64,000 nucleotides of DNA, from NCBI GenBank assembly GCA_030762935.1, contig CM060883.1, forward strand, positions 29,506,501 to 29,570,500, read 5' to 3'. The position numbers were made by a program, and so were the translations under genes. Under the pieces are notes generated by a model that searched no databases, was not told where the DNA came from, and worked only from the letters and a program-made list of their open reading frames with translations. Origin of the DNA: Hymenopus coronatus (Eukaryota > Arthropoda > Insecta > Mantodea > Hymenopodidae). Below are positions 44,423 to 55,634 of the stretch, in pieces. The first letter of the stretch is position 1. Every line of letters starts with the position of its first letter.

Positions 44423-44828
44423 TATGTTGAGATCAAACTTTTTATAAGGAAGCACAATATGGCTATGTACAAGAGGCAAAACAAAACAAATCGAATAAAT
44501 GAACGTTACAACGAAATAAACAAACGTCTATCCCAATAATCGTGACGTAGATATAACAGTTAGCTATGCTATTTTGTGGGAGGATATAAACATAAGGGAC
44601 AGTGGTAATACAAAACATTTAGTTTTTCTTCTAAGGAAGTAGAACTTAACTTTCTCTTATTCTCTCCTGTATTACAGAAGGTTCGAATCCTTGTTTGAAA
44701 CTATTGGTACGGCCTATATTACGGAGTCATACTTGAAAAGCTACCTACCATGCTTGCATATAAGAAAACATTAATATAGAAATGTGCTGCTTTTCCAAGT
44801 TAGCGACTGTACACTCCAACTAAAGTAG
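44423..44828. repeat. U6-locus upstream spacer, inverted orientation
   Basis: Reverse complement of the block with AACGTTCATTTATTCG, AACAAGGATTCGAACCTTC and TTTAGTTGGAGTGTACAGTC. It belongs to the inverted unit of U6 copy 6. Confidence 0.7.
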
Positions 44829-45557
44829 AAAAATCTGATGTGTACCATTCACATGACTTTCTCCATATCCCTGCAACAAATAATTCTTAGAAAGCTTATA
44901 CTTCGATTTACTTTATGCTAATGAGAAAAAATTAGCAGCAATAGTCTAATTACTCGCTTCCTTGTACGTAGAAGCGAAATAAGGGACAGCCGTAGATTAA
45001 AGTGATAGTCAAAAGCTGGTTGCTATGTCAATGAAGTTCCTTTGTTTATATGGATAAGAGTTGACAAGTTCCTGTATGAGAAAAGTATACGTTTTTCATA
45101 GCAGAAACCAAAAATAAGGAATGTCACAAAAACGACGAACTCCACGAAAAAAATGCATATAACATAAATTGTGTGCTTTAATGTGCTCTACATTTTTTGT
45201 GTAGTAAGTTTTTATCCATCTCTTACAGTTTAGCAGTTATTCAAAATTTAGTACAATTCATCCAGAATAAACTACTCTTCAGAGGCTATTCCCAGAAAAT
45301 TCAAGATATACACTTTATTTTTTAGGTAAATATGTTTAATATACGAAATTTTAATCAAAATCGTTAGAGCCATTTTTGAGAAAATCAAAATTTTCGAAGA
45401 AAGTTCCATGTAAAGGGTAGTTGGGGGTGGGGGGATTTTTCTCAAAATCTTCGTGTCGCATCCCTGAAAGATACTAAACTTAAATACCAAGTTTGGTATT
45501 TTACCGACTTTTCGTTTTTGAGTTATCGTGTTAACAGACACACGGACACACGGACAC

Positions 45558-45610
<53 letters not shown>

Positions 45611-45750
45611 GGTCCTTTTTGTGAAAATGCTTTTTTTGGATATTGGGGACCCTAAAACATATATTTCCGGTGAAATCTCGGTATCGGATTTTTGGTGGAG
45701 TGCAATACTTTCTCTATACACTATATACATAGTGCGTATGGAGAAAGTAT
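44829..45750 (-). mobile_element. HTR repeat, full length, young subgroup
   Basis: It is inserted in inverted U6 spacer. Left flank ...GTAGAAAAA, right flank TATAACAATTTCGGC; the uninterrupted spacer reads GAAAAATACAACAATTTCGG in sister units. The insertion is therefore in an A/T run with no clear target duplication. A CA tract covers about 45557-45608. It ends with ACTATATACATAGTGCG and GGAGAAAGTAT. Confidence 0.9.
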
Positions 45751-46037
45751 AAATATAACAATTTCGGCTAATTTTATAACTGTACAGTTACTAAAACTTC
45801 CTTTTGGAGCAGATTATCATAAATATAATTGTGTTGACCAACGTAAATACTAATATTGAGAAACGGTAATTATTGGCTATGGATAAATGCGAGAAATACT
45901 TTATTTCGTTCAAAACCATAAAATTTGCAGTAGAATAAATATGGCTATAATTTCTATAGATATAATAACGATTATGTGTTGTTTATGTTCATTTAAGGTC
46001 AATTGAGTATGTCTAAATGAGATTTGAGAAATGAAAT
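45751..46037. repeat. U6-locus upstream spacer, inverted (continued)
   Basis: Continues the inverted unit to the promoter of copy 6: GATTATCATAAATATAATTG, ACGTAAATACTAATATTGAG, TCATTTAAGGTCAATTGAGT. Confidence 0.7.
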
Positions 46038-46094
46038 AGTTAATGTTGGGTGTAATACTGGAAACTTTAACTTTATTCGAGCTGTATATATATA
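46038..46094 (+). promoter_or_regulatory. U6 copy 6 promoter
   Basis: PSE-like block 46038-46071 (TTAATGTTGGGTGTAATACT then GGAAACTTTAAC) and TATATATATA at 46085-46094, 25-34 bp before the start. Intact in appearance. Confidence 0.8.
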
Positions 46095-46118
46095 ACGGCC
46101 AGATGGACTCTAACCTTT

Positions 46119-46135
46119 GTACTCGCTTCGGCGGT

Positions 46136-46175
<40 letters not shown>

Positions 46176-46225
46176 GGCCCCTGCGCAAGGATGACACGCA
46201 AAATCGTGAAGCGTTCCACATTTCT
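46119..46225 (+). ncRNA. U6: U6 snRNA, copy 6, inverted, terminator lost
   Basis: The only plus-strand copy. It begins GTACTCGCTTCGGCGGTAC and has canonical CATATACTAAAATTGG, with all core elements intact. The 3' end reads CCACATTTCTTGGC instead of CCACATTTTTTGCC, so the Pol III stop signal is reduced to three T. U6 also needs its terminal U-run for La/Lsm binding. The promoter is intact, so read-through transcripts are possible, but a normal U6 is unlikely. Confidence 0.95.
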
Positions 46226-46616
46226 TGGCAAAGTTGACTTTGGAAAATTTTATTTAATCCTTATGTGTCGATTTAATTTTTAGTGGTTCGTCTTTGCGTT
46301 TTTTCGATCACCATAACTATTGTATTTGCTGGTCAAGTGTATCAATGAGTTTAATCAGTAAACGCCATGTGTAGATATGTTCTCTGCTGAGAAGTTTATT
46401 CTTAAGCTTATTCTCTGTGAGTAGATATCATATAACTCACAAACATCTTAAATGTTATACAATATTACTGCAAAAGGTATTCGACTCCAGTTCAAAATAT
46501 TATAGCTGCCAATTTAATGCAAAAGACATTGTAATATTTAATCTGCAGAAAACGGAAACAGTAGTTTGCAAGTTCTGATGCGTGTCGAGTTCTTTTGTTT
46601 TATTTTTTTTATTTAT
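46226..46616. repeat. U6-locus downstream spacer, inverted
   Basis: Reverse complement of the block before copies 5 and 7 (TCTTTGCGTTTTTTCGATCA; AACTCACAAACATCTTAAAT). Ends in a T-rich run where the HTR array begins. Confidence 0.7.
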
Positions 46617-47289
46617 TTTTACTTTCTCTATACGAACTATGTACATAGTGTGTAGAGAAGGTATTGCACTCCACCAAAAAATTCGATAACGAGATCACCG
46701 GAAATATATGTTTTATGGTCCCCTGGATCCAAAAAAAAAGTATTTTCAAAAAAAAGGTCCATATGTGTGTGTCCGTGTGTCTGTGAACACGACAACTCAA
46801 AAATGAAAAGCCGGTAAAATACCAAAGTTGGTATTTAAGTTTAGTATCTTCCAGGGATGTGACACGAAGATTTTGAGAAAAATCCCCCCATCCCAAACTA
46901 CTCTTTACATGGAACTTTTTTCGAAAATGTTGATTTTCTAAAAAATGACTCTAACGATTTTGATTAAAATATCGTGTATTAAAGATATTTAACTGACAAA
47001 TAAAATGTATATTTTGAATTTCCTGGGAATAGCCTCTGAAGACTACTTTATTCTGGATTAACCCACAACAAATGTAGAGCACGTTAAAATACACAATTTA
47101 TGTTATATACATTTTTTTCGTGGAGTTGATCGTTTTTGAGATATTCCTTTTTACTTTCTCCATACGCAATATGTACATAGTGTATAGAGAAAGTATTGCA
47201 CTCCACCAAAAATTCGATACCGAGATTTCACCGGAAATATATGTTTTAGGGTCCCCAATATCCAAAAAAAGCATTTTCACAAAAAGGTC

Positions 47290-47344
<55 letters not shown>

Positions 47345-48336
47345 GTGTGCCTGTGAACACGATAACTCAAAAACGAAAAGTCGGTAAAATACCAAACTTG
47401 GTATTTAAGTTTAGTATCTTCCAACGATGCAACACGAAGATTTTGAGAAAAATCCCCCCACCCCCAACTACCCTTTACATGAAACTTTTTTCGAAAATTT
47501 TGATTTTCTCAAAAATGGCTCTAACGATTTTGATTAAAATTTCGGATATTAAACTTATTTACCTGACAAATGAAACGTATATCTTGAATTTTCTGGGAAA
47601 AGCCCCTGAAGAGTAGTTTATTCTGGATGAATTTTACTAAATTTTGAATAACTGCTAAACCGTAAGAGATGGACAAAAACTTACTGCACAAAAAATGTAG
47701 AGCACATTAAAGCACACAATTTATGTTATATACATTTTTTTCGTGGAGTTCGTCGTTTTTGTGACATTCCTTCTTTTTGGTTTCTGCTATGAAAAACGTA
47801 CTTTTCTCATACTGGAACTTGTCAACTCCTATCCATATAAACAAAGGAACTTCATTGACATAGCAACCAGCTTTTGACTATCACTTTAACATACGGTTGT
47901 CTCTTATTTCGCTTTTACTTACAAGGATACGAGTAATAAGACTATATCTGCTAATTTTTTCTAATTAGCATAAAGTAAATAGAAGTATAAGCTTTTTAAG
48001 AATTATTTGTTGCAGGGATATGGAGAAAGTCATGTGAATGGTACACATCAGATTTTTCTTGGTTTCAGCTTTGAAAAACGTACTTTTCTCATACAGGAAT
48101 TTCTCAACTCCTGTCCATACAAACAAAGGAACACCAGTCACATAGCAACCAGCTTTTGGCTTTCACTTTAATCTATGGTACTCCCTTATTTCGCTTCTAC
48201 TTACAATAAAGCAAGAACTAAGACTATTTCTGCTAATTTTTCTCGATTAGCATGAAGTAAATAAAAGATAAGCTTATTAACAATAATTTGTTACAGAGAT
48301 ATAGAGAAAGTCATGTGAATGGAACACATCAGATTT
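46617..48336 (+). mobile_element. HTR repeat carrying a nested HTR
   Basis: The outer copy starts ACTTTCTCTATACGAACTAT and runs to GTTTTTGAGATATTCC at about 47149. It continues after the nested copy at 48058 with TTGGTTTCAGCTTTG and ends GATATAGAGAAAGTCATGTG. The two halves join in correct order across the insertion. Confidence 0.88.
47150..48057 (+). mobile_element. HTR repeat, young subgroup, nested in another HTR
   Basis: A complete copy with TTACTTTCTCCATACGCAAT, a GT tract (about 47292-47343) and the end GGTACACATCAGATTTTTC. It was inserted in the T-rich spot of the outer copy (CCTTTT / TTTTTCTTGG). No duplicated target is evident. Confidence 0.9.
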
Positions 48337-48487
48337 TTACATTTTCTATATGCACTATGTAGATAGTGCATAGAGAAGGTATTGCACTCCACCAAAAAAA
48401 TTGATACCCAGATTTCACCGGAAATGTGTTTTAGGATCCCCAATATCCAAAAAAAAAGCATTTTCACAAAAAGGTCCGTGTGCGCAC

Positions 48488-48529
<42 letters not shown>

Positions 48530-49239
48530 GTGTGCCTGTGAACACGATAACTCAAAAACGAAAAGTCGGTAAAATACCAAACTTGGTATTTAGGTTTAGT
48601 ATCTTCCAGGGATGCGACACGAAGATTTTGAGAAAAATCCCCCACCCCTAAATACTCTTTACATGGAACTTTTTTCGAAAATTTTGATTTTCTCAAAAAT
48701 CGCTCTAACGATTTTGATTAAAATGTTTTATACCAAAGATATTTACCTGACAAATAAAATGTATATCTTGAATATTCTGGGAATAACCTCTGAAGAGTAG
48801 TTTATTCTGGATGAATTTTACTGCATTTTGAATAATTGCTAAACCGTAAGAGATGAACAAAAACTTACTCCTCAAAAAATGTAGAGCACGTTAAAACACA
48901 CAATTTATGTTATATACATTTTTTCGTGGAGTTTGTCGTTTTTGAAACATTCCTTATTTTTTGGTTTTCTCTATGAAAAACATATTTTTATCATACAGGA
49001 ACTTGTAAACTCCTATCCATATAAACAAAGGAACTTCATTTACATAGCAACCAGCTTTTGACTATCACTTTAACCTATGGTAGTCCTTATTTCGCTTCTA
49101 CTTACAAGGAAGCAAGGAATAAAACTATTTCTGCTAATTTTTTTCTGATAAGCATAAAGTAAATAGAAGTATTAGTTTTTAAGAATAATTGGTTTCAGGG
49201 ATATAGAGAAAGTCATGTGAATGGTACACATCAGATTTT
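48337..49239 (+). mobile_element. HTR repeat, array unit
   Basis: Starts ACATTTTCTATATGCACTAT immediately after the outer copy's end and ends GGTACACATCAGATTTTTT. The GT tract is at about 48489-48530. Confidence 0.88.
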
Positions 49240-50127
49240 TTACTTTCTCTATACATACTATGTACATAGTGTATACAGAAGGTATTGCACTCCACCAAAA
49301 AATTCGATACCGAGATTTCACCCGAAATATATGTTTTAGGGTCCCCTGAATCCAAAAAAAGAATTTTCAGAAAAAGGTCCGTGTGTCCGTGAGTCTGTGT
49401 GTCTGTGTGTCCGTGTGTCTGTGAACACGATAATTCAAAAACGTAAACTCGGTAAGATACCAAACTTGGTATTTAAGTTTAGTATCTTCCAGGGATGCGA
49501 CACGAAGATGTTGAGGAAAATCCCCCTACCCCAAACTACCCTTTACATGGAACTTTTTTCGACAATTTTGATTTTCTAAAAAGTGGCTCTAACGATTTTG
49601 ATTAAAATATCGTATATTAAAGGTATTTACCTGACAAATAAAATGTATATTTTTAATTTTCTGGGAATAGCCTCTGAAGACTCTTTTATTCTGAGTCAAT
49701 TTTACGTAGTTTTGCATAGCTGCTAAACCGTAAAAGATGGACAAAAACTTACCACACAACAAATGTAGAACACTTTAAAACACACAAGCTATGTTATATA
49801 CATTTTTTTTCTTGGAGTTGATTGTTTTTGAGATATTCCTTGTTTTTGGTTTCAGTTGTAAAAACATACTTTTTCCATACTGGACTTTGTGAACTCCTGT
49901 CCATACATACAAACAAAGGTACTTCAGTCACATAGCAATCAGCTTTTGACTATCTATTTAACCTATGGTACTTCCTTATCTCGCTTCTACTTACAAGGAA
50001 GCAAGTAATAAGACTATTTCTGCTATTTTTTTCTCGATTAGTATGAAGTAAATGTAAGCATAAGATTTTTAACGATAATTTGTTGCAGAGATATAGAGAA
50101 AGTCATGTGAATGGAACGCATCAGATG
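49240..50127 (+). mobile_element. HTR repeat, array unit
   Basis: Starts ACTTTCTCTATACATACTAT directly after the previous unit and ends GATATAGAGAAAGTCATGTG then GCATCAGATG. The GT tract is interrupted (GTGTGTCCGTGAGTCTGTG). Confidence 0.88.
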
Positions 50128-50640
50128 TTTTAAGTTTCGTTTTGTTTGTTTTCTTTTTCTTTCCTTCATTCTTCAGGAGGGGAATGGTTTTTTTTTTTTT
50201 TCTTTTTTTCCGTTGTAATTTTATTCATGCTTCATCCCGTTAGTTCCTTTTTGGCTGGGAAGTCTCGGTGAAGATGCTCGGTGCGGCGTGTTAGGAAAAA
50301 AACATGCTCAAAGTGACTATCTCCGTCTCCCGAATTCGGTTATTTCCCGGATGAATACCGTTCCTGGAGGGGGGCGTTGGACACTGTATGAGACAGGGGC
50401 CCGATCTGCCTATCCGACTTCTGGGGTGCTTGAATCTGGAAATTGTAGGTACACTGTCATCTCTCTGCCGACGCCCCATGCTTCCGGCCGCCCCTTATAT
50501 ACTTTAATCCCATACCTCCCTCTCGGGGTTGCCTTCTCGTAGGCCGTAGGTACAATAGCCTAAATTGTGGTGCCATGTTCCCTCTATCTAATCCTATCCT
50601 GTCCTATCTAATGCTAGTTTGCTTATGTGTAGTGTAGTAA
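50128..50640 (+). repeat. Repeat X, copy 1
   Basis: A GC-richer element with GTCTCGGTGAAGATGCTCGG, AAAGTGACTATCTCCGTCTC, GAATACCGTTCCTGGAGG and CTGTCATCTCTCTGCCGACG. It ends near TCCTATCCTGTCCTATCTAA. The same order is found at 54.5-55.2 kb. The start is T-rich. Class unknown, SINE-like in size. The open frames on both strands (about 50288-50542) are not supported by the second copy. Confidence 0.6.
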
Positions 50641-51545
50641 TATTCAATGTCCTCTTTTAGATGTTTAATAAATTGTAATTTACTATCCATTACTTGTATA
50701 TTAAATATATTTATAAAAAGCGAGTCTACGTCTGACATTTTGTACTTTGTGTTCCGCACTACTTCTGAAAACACACCCAACTCCTATACTCTCTGCAGTA
50801 AAGAAAGAAAGTTTAGCTCACCTTTAATTGCGCATATAGCAACACAGAGTTTACAATCAATTGTTTAATGTATTTGAGAGTGTTTTCCATCTTCATTTTA
50901 AATACAGGAATCTCAAATTTAACATTTTCTAATATAAATTATTTTCTTTTGCAAAAACTGTTGAGGATAGCCCAATGAAACTTTAGGTTACTTCAAACTG
51001 CACTTGTACACCATTATAGAGCTATATTAGGCTTAATAAGACAGTTGGTTAGTTAAATAAATGATATATATGCATATATGTATACTAATATAAGTTCAAA
51101 GAAAGTTCATCTTTAGTAAAATAATTTTAAATCTCCCTTTATAAAAACTTTATAGAATGCTTTTGATTCAATAGCCTTCTGAGGTTTAACCAAAATTACA
51201 TTATAATTTTATCCATATCCCTTAAATAGTTTCTGGTATATAGGGGCAAGAAGTTGCGAATTTAATATTGACAGGGCAGAGCGTTCGATCTATCCGTAAA
51301 ATATACGAAGGTAATTAACTGCAATGACAGTTTCCTACTTTTTATGCAACTTTGTATTATTTGGCGTAGTATGTATGTGTATATGATACCTGAAATGTAT
51401 TATGTATTTGGTGTAGTATGCATGTGTATATGATACCTGACAATGTCAACAGATCATTTAAAATGATGGAAGCATAGGTATAGTAGTAACGTTATAAAAT
51501 TAAGCCGACATTGAAAACACTTTTTCAACGCTATATGTTACATTA
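50641..51545. repeat. U6-locus spacer
   Basis: Homologous to 38.9-39.5 and 56.5-57.0 kb (ACTCTCTGCAGTAAAGAAAG, CTGTTGAGGATAGCCCAATG, GGCAAGAAGTTGCGAATTTA). A local direct repeat occurs around 51363-51440 (GGCGTAGTATGTATGTGTAT / GGTGTAGTATGCATGTGTAT). No gene. Confidence 0.65.
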
Positions 51546-51557
51546 GATCACACCTTT

Positions 51558-51717
51558 GTGGGTCCCGTGTCGCAGATTTACGGTACGTAAAAGAACCTCA
51601 AACCTGATAGAGAGACCTCTGAGCAACATTAAGCGTTCTTTCACGCCCAGTATAGAATGGGACGTTGAGAACCACAGCAGTTAAAGAGCGTCAATAAATA
51701 TAACGCCATTTCATTTC
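51558..51717 (+). mobile_element. SINE family A, copy 3 (3' part only)
   Basis: From GTGGGTCCCGTGTCGCAG to the family tail TTAAAGAGCGTCAATAAAT. Flanked by the near-perfect 12-bp target duplication GATCACACCTTT (51546-51557) / GATCATACCTTT (51718-51729), as expected for 5'-truncated target-primed insertion. Confidence 0.85.
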
Positions 51718-51738
51718 GATCATACCTTTCACAGCAGT

Positions 51739-52011
51739 GGTGGAATGGTTACCATGTTAACTTCATATATCCAAGGTCGTGGGTTCAAACTCGGCGGAGG
51801 ACGATGGATTTTTTCGAGTGTAAAAATCCTTAGCATGGCTTCCTTCGGAAGGGAAGTAAAGCCGTTGGTCCCGTCGTAGATTTACGCCACATAAAAGAAC
51901 CTCAAGCCTGGTAGAGAGGCCTCTGAGCAAAATTAAGCGGTCTTTCACGTCCAGTATAGAATGGGACGCTGAGAAGCACAGTAGTTAAAGAGCGTCCATT
52001 TACATTTTTTT
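51739..52011 (+). mobile_element. SINE family A, copy 4
   Basis: Nearly complete: GGTGGAATGGTTACCATG, B-box word CGTGGGTTCAAACTCGG, body GGATTTTTTCGAGTG, tail TTAAAGAGCGTCC. The target duplication ACAGCAGT occurs at 51731-51738 and 52012-52019. It landed only 9 bp from copy 3. Confidence 0.88.
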
Positions 52012-52019
52012 ACAGCAGT

Positions 52020-52546
52020 TTACGTTAGAACTAAAAATAATTAATGAATAAATAAAAATAAGCATGCACGGCAACAGAGTCGTGTACAACTTTTTTCTAA
52101 AAATCACCCTATAGTTTGAAAATGCTGTAACATTCAAGTATTAAAAACAAACAAAAGAAAAAGACTTGTTATACTCCAGAACATGCAAACTGTAATACTG
52201 TTTCAGTTTTCTGCACATTAAACTTTACAATTTCTTCTGCATTAAATTAGCAGTTGTAACATTTTCACTGGAGTCTTATGCCTTTTGCATATTGTACAAC
52301 ATTTAAGAATCTATATGCAGCGGTTTGTGAGTTATATCATGTGTACACACTGGAAAGAAAACTCAATCAAGAATAAAATTCGCAGCAGAGAACATATCTA
52401 CACATGGCGATCACTGATTAAACTCGATGCTATGTTTCACCAGTAAATACAATAGATACGGTGATCGCAAAAAACGCAAAGGCGTAACACTAAAAATGAA
52501 TATGATATATAAGGATTAAATAAAACTTTATAAATCAACTGTGCCA
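52020..52546. repeat. U6-locus spacer downstream of U6 copy 7
   Basis: Same block order as 42.55-42.9 kb, ending TAAATCAACTGTGCC just before the RNA end. Confidence 0.7.
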
Positions 52547-52596
52547 AAAAATGTGGAACGCTTCACGATTTTGCGTGTCATCCTTGCGCAGGGGCC

Positions 52597-52627
<31 letters not shown>

Positions 52628-52653
52628 GGTATATGTACCGCCGAAGCGAGTAC
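52547..52653 (-). ncRNA. U6: U6 snRNA, copy 7, apparently intact
   Basis: Full length, starting at 52653 and ending with T6. Identical to copies 4 and 5 as far as I can read, including T26C. TATA and PSE-like block are in place. Candidate active gene. Confidence 0.96.
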
Positions 52654-52676
52654 AAACGTTAGCCCCATCTGGCCGG

Positions 52677-52732
52677 TATATATACAACTCACACATAGTT
52701 AAACTCTCCAGTATTGCAGCTAACATTAATTA
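52677..52732 (-). promoter_or_regulatory. U6 copy 7 promoter
   Basis: TATATATA at 52677-52684 (-24 to -31) and PSE-like block 52698-52732 (GTTAAACTCTCCAGTATT...CTAACATTAATTA on the plus strand). Confidence 0.85.
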
Positions 52733-54034
52733 TATCATTTCTTAAATCTCATTTAGACAGACTCAATTGCACTTAAATGAACATAAACAAAATATAATCG
52801 TTATTGTATTTTTACAAATTGTGACAGTATTTATTCTACTGGAAATCTTATGTTTTTGAAGGAAATTAAGCATCACTCACATTTATGTGTACTCAATAAT
52901 TACCATTTCTCAACATTAGTATTTACGTTGGTCTATACAAATATATTTATGGTAATCTGTGGACAAAGAACGTTTTAGTAAACTATACAGTAATAAAATT
53001 AGCCGAAATTGTTGTTGTATTTTTCTATTTTAGTTGGAGTGCACAGTCGCTAACTTGGAAAATCAACACATTTCTATGTTAATGTTTTCAAATATGCAAG
53101 CAAGTAGCTTTTCAAGTATGGCTCCGTAACAGTAGTTCTGAAACAAGGGTTCGAACATTCTCGTAATAAGGAGAGATGAAGAGGAAGCTAAGTTCTACTT
53201 CCTTAGAAGAAAAACTAAAAGTGTTGTATTGCCACTATCGCTTATTTTTATACCCCGACTACAAAATGGAGAGCTTATTGCTGTATCTACGTCATGATAA
53301 TTCAGATAGGCGTGTGTTTATTTCGTTGTAACTTTCATTCCTTCGATTTGTTTTGTTTTTCTGCTAGTACTTAAGCCATAGCGTTCCCCCTTATAACACA
53401 TTTCATCTCCATATGTTTTTATTTTATGTATTTATTTATTTTCGTCCTAGAGAGCCAGGGGCTCACTTTAAGAACAAAACGTTTATAAAACTTTATGGTG
53501 GCATTAGTATAAACATTTATTCTATTTTAATAAGTCATATCCTATTACACTGTGCCTATCTCTTTCTTAACATTTATGATCATTGTTATTAAATAATTTA
53601 GATTATTGTACTTCTTTTTCTATTCTTATTTGTTTTCTGGTGTTTTGATACCTTGTTGTGGGTCTATTTTTAAAAAAGAAAATTACTCACATTTAAATAT
53701 ATATACTTTTGTATATATTGTGAATAAAAATTTGAAGCAAATTCACTAACAAATTTAATTGAAAAAATGTACAAAAATTATGATAATATAGATGGATATC
53801 TTTCCACAAAAGTTCCATCCTTAACTATTTGCTTGAAAAATTTTCGCACCAGAGTTGAAGCCAAATTTATGTATGCAATTAAAATTTACGTCAATCGGTT
53901 TAAAATAAGTTTTGTTTTCGAAACCGTCTTCAAAAGAACGACATAAATATTCAATATTTCCGAGAAGTGGTAAAAGTTCTGGAAACGCTGCTTTCTAAAC
54001 CAAATACTGCAATTAAGAGGGCAATAAACGGTAA
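52733..54034. repeat. U6-locus upstream spacer
   Basis: Same order as 40.87-42.1 kb, including TTTAGTTGGAGTGCACAGTC and GGATATCTTTCCACAAAAGT. No gene recognised. Confidence 0.7.
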
Positions 54035-54215
54035 AACTCCTACTTTTTTTTAATTTTCGTTTTATCTGTTTGTTTGTTTCTTCCAGAGGGGAATGGCTCA
54101 GGCGTTTCTTTTGTGTCCGTTCTACCTAATCCATGGTTGTTTTTTTTTCGGGAGTTTTCTCTGGTTAACAGGCAAATTAGCTTTATTTCTTTCCTTGATT
54201 TTCTTGCCCCTCCAA
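54035..54215. repeat. Short T-rich insert (element Y)
   Basis: Spacer is interrupted between GGTAAAACTCCTAC and TTTTGATAAACTATACAG. The insert has TTCCAGAGGGGAATGGCTC, a word close to AGGAGGGGAATGG at the start of repeat X copy 1. Possibly a fragment of the same or a related element. Confidence 0.4.
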
Positions 54216-54488
54216 GTTTTGATAAACTATACAGTAATAAAACTAAATTGTTGTTGTATTTTTCTATTTTAGTTGGAGTGTACAGTCGGCTAACTTGGAA
54301 AAGCAACACATTTCTATATTAATGTTTTCTTATATGTAAGCATGGTAGATAGGTTTTCAATAATGGCTCCGTAACATAGGCCGTACCAATGGTTCTCAAA
54401 CAAGGGTTCGAACATTCTCGTAATACAGGAGAGATGAAGAGGAAGTTCTACTTCCTTAGAAGACAAACTAAAAGTATTATATTACCAC
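54216..54488. repeat. U6-locus upstream spacer, second partial copy
   Basis: Repeats the block AACTATACAGTAATAAAACT to AACAAGGGTTCGAACATTCT already present at 52.97-53.2 kb. This marks a further partial duplication of a unit without its U6 gene. Confidence 0.65.
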
Positions 54489-55190
54489 TATCCTCACTTC
54501 ATTCATCCTTCATTGGTTCCTTTTAGGTTTGGAAATGTCGGTGAAGGCGCTCGGTGCTGTGTGTAAGGAAAAAGCATACTCAAAGTGACTATCTCCGTCT
54601 CCCAAATTCGTTGCCCTCCGTGGTGTAATACCCAAGGTCGCGGGTTCAAACCCGGCGGAGGACGATGGATTTTTTTCGGGCGTAAAAATCCTTAGCATGG
54701 CTTCCTTCGGAAGGGAAGTAAAGCCGTTGGTCCCGTGTCGTAGAACCTCAAGCCTGATAGAGAGGCCTCAGCAAAATTAAGCATTCTTTCACGCCCAATA
54801 TAGAATGGGACGCTGAGAACCACAGCAGTTAAAGAGCGTCCATAAATAACAGGCCATTTTTCCATTTTTTCCCAAATTTGGCTGTTTGCCGGGTGAATAC
54901 CGTTCCTGGAGGGGGCGTTTGCGCCTGTGTGAATTAGGGGCCAGTCTTCCAATCCGACTTCCGGAGTGCTTCAATCTGAAAATTGAAGAGACCCTGCCAT
55001 CTCTCTGCCGACGCTCCTGCTGCCGCTCGGCTATATCCTTTAACCCTATACCTCTCCCTCGCGGTACAAGGGCAAAGGTACAATAACCTACAGTGAAATG
55101 TCATGTTCCCTCTGAACGGATCCTAGCCTGTCCTATTCAATCCTAGTTTACTTATGTGAAGTGCAGTAATATTCAATTTCCTCTTTTAGG
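54489..55190 (+). repeat. Repeat X, copy 2, split by a SINE
   Basis: The left part (54489-54608) and right part (54871 onward) match copy 1 in order: AAAGTGACTATCTCCGTCTC, GAATACCGTTCCTGGAGG, CTGCCATCTCTCTGCCGACG. Both copies are followed by the same spacer (AGTAATATTCAAT), so the locus was duplicated after X arrived. Confidence 0.65.
54609..54870 (+). mobile_element. SINE family A, copy 5, nested in repeat X
   Basis: Has CCTCCGTGGTGTAATA, then lacks about 25 bp of the head, then the B box GCGGGTTCAAACCCGGCGG and the family body and tail. The target duplication CCCAAATT occurs at 54601-54608 and 54871-54878. Confidence 0.88.
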
Positions 55191-55360
55191 TGTTTAGTAA
55201 ATCATACTTTACTATACATTGCTTGTATATTACTATATTTAGTAATTTAGAAGTGAGACTACATCGGAAATTTTGTACTCAGTGATCTGTACTACTTTCT
55301 AACTCTTCTAACTCTTTTACTCTCTGCAGTAAAGAGAGAAAGTTTGGCTCACCTTTAATT
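55191..55360. repeat. U6-locus spacer
   Basis: Contains ACTCTCTGCAGTAAAGAGAG and TTTGGCTCACCTTTAAT as in 50.8 and 38.98 kb. Confidence 0.65.
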
Positions 55361-55591
55361 TTTTTTTTTTAATACAGTTCCGGATACTGGTCGCCACTCC
55401 GGCGTTGTATACCCTACTTCTATTTACCTATTTTTTTTTTTTTTTTTTTACTTTCTCCATACGCACTATGTACATAGTGTATAGAGAAAGTATTGCACTC
55501 CACCAAAAAATTCGATACCGAGATTTCACCGGAAATATATGTTTTAGGGTCCCCAATATCCAAAAAAAGCATTTTCACAAAAAGGTCCGCG

Positions 55592-55634
<43 letters not shown>

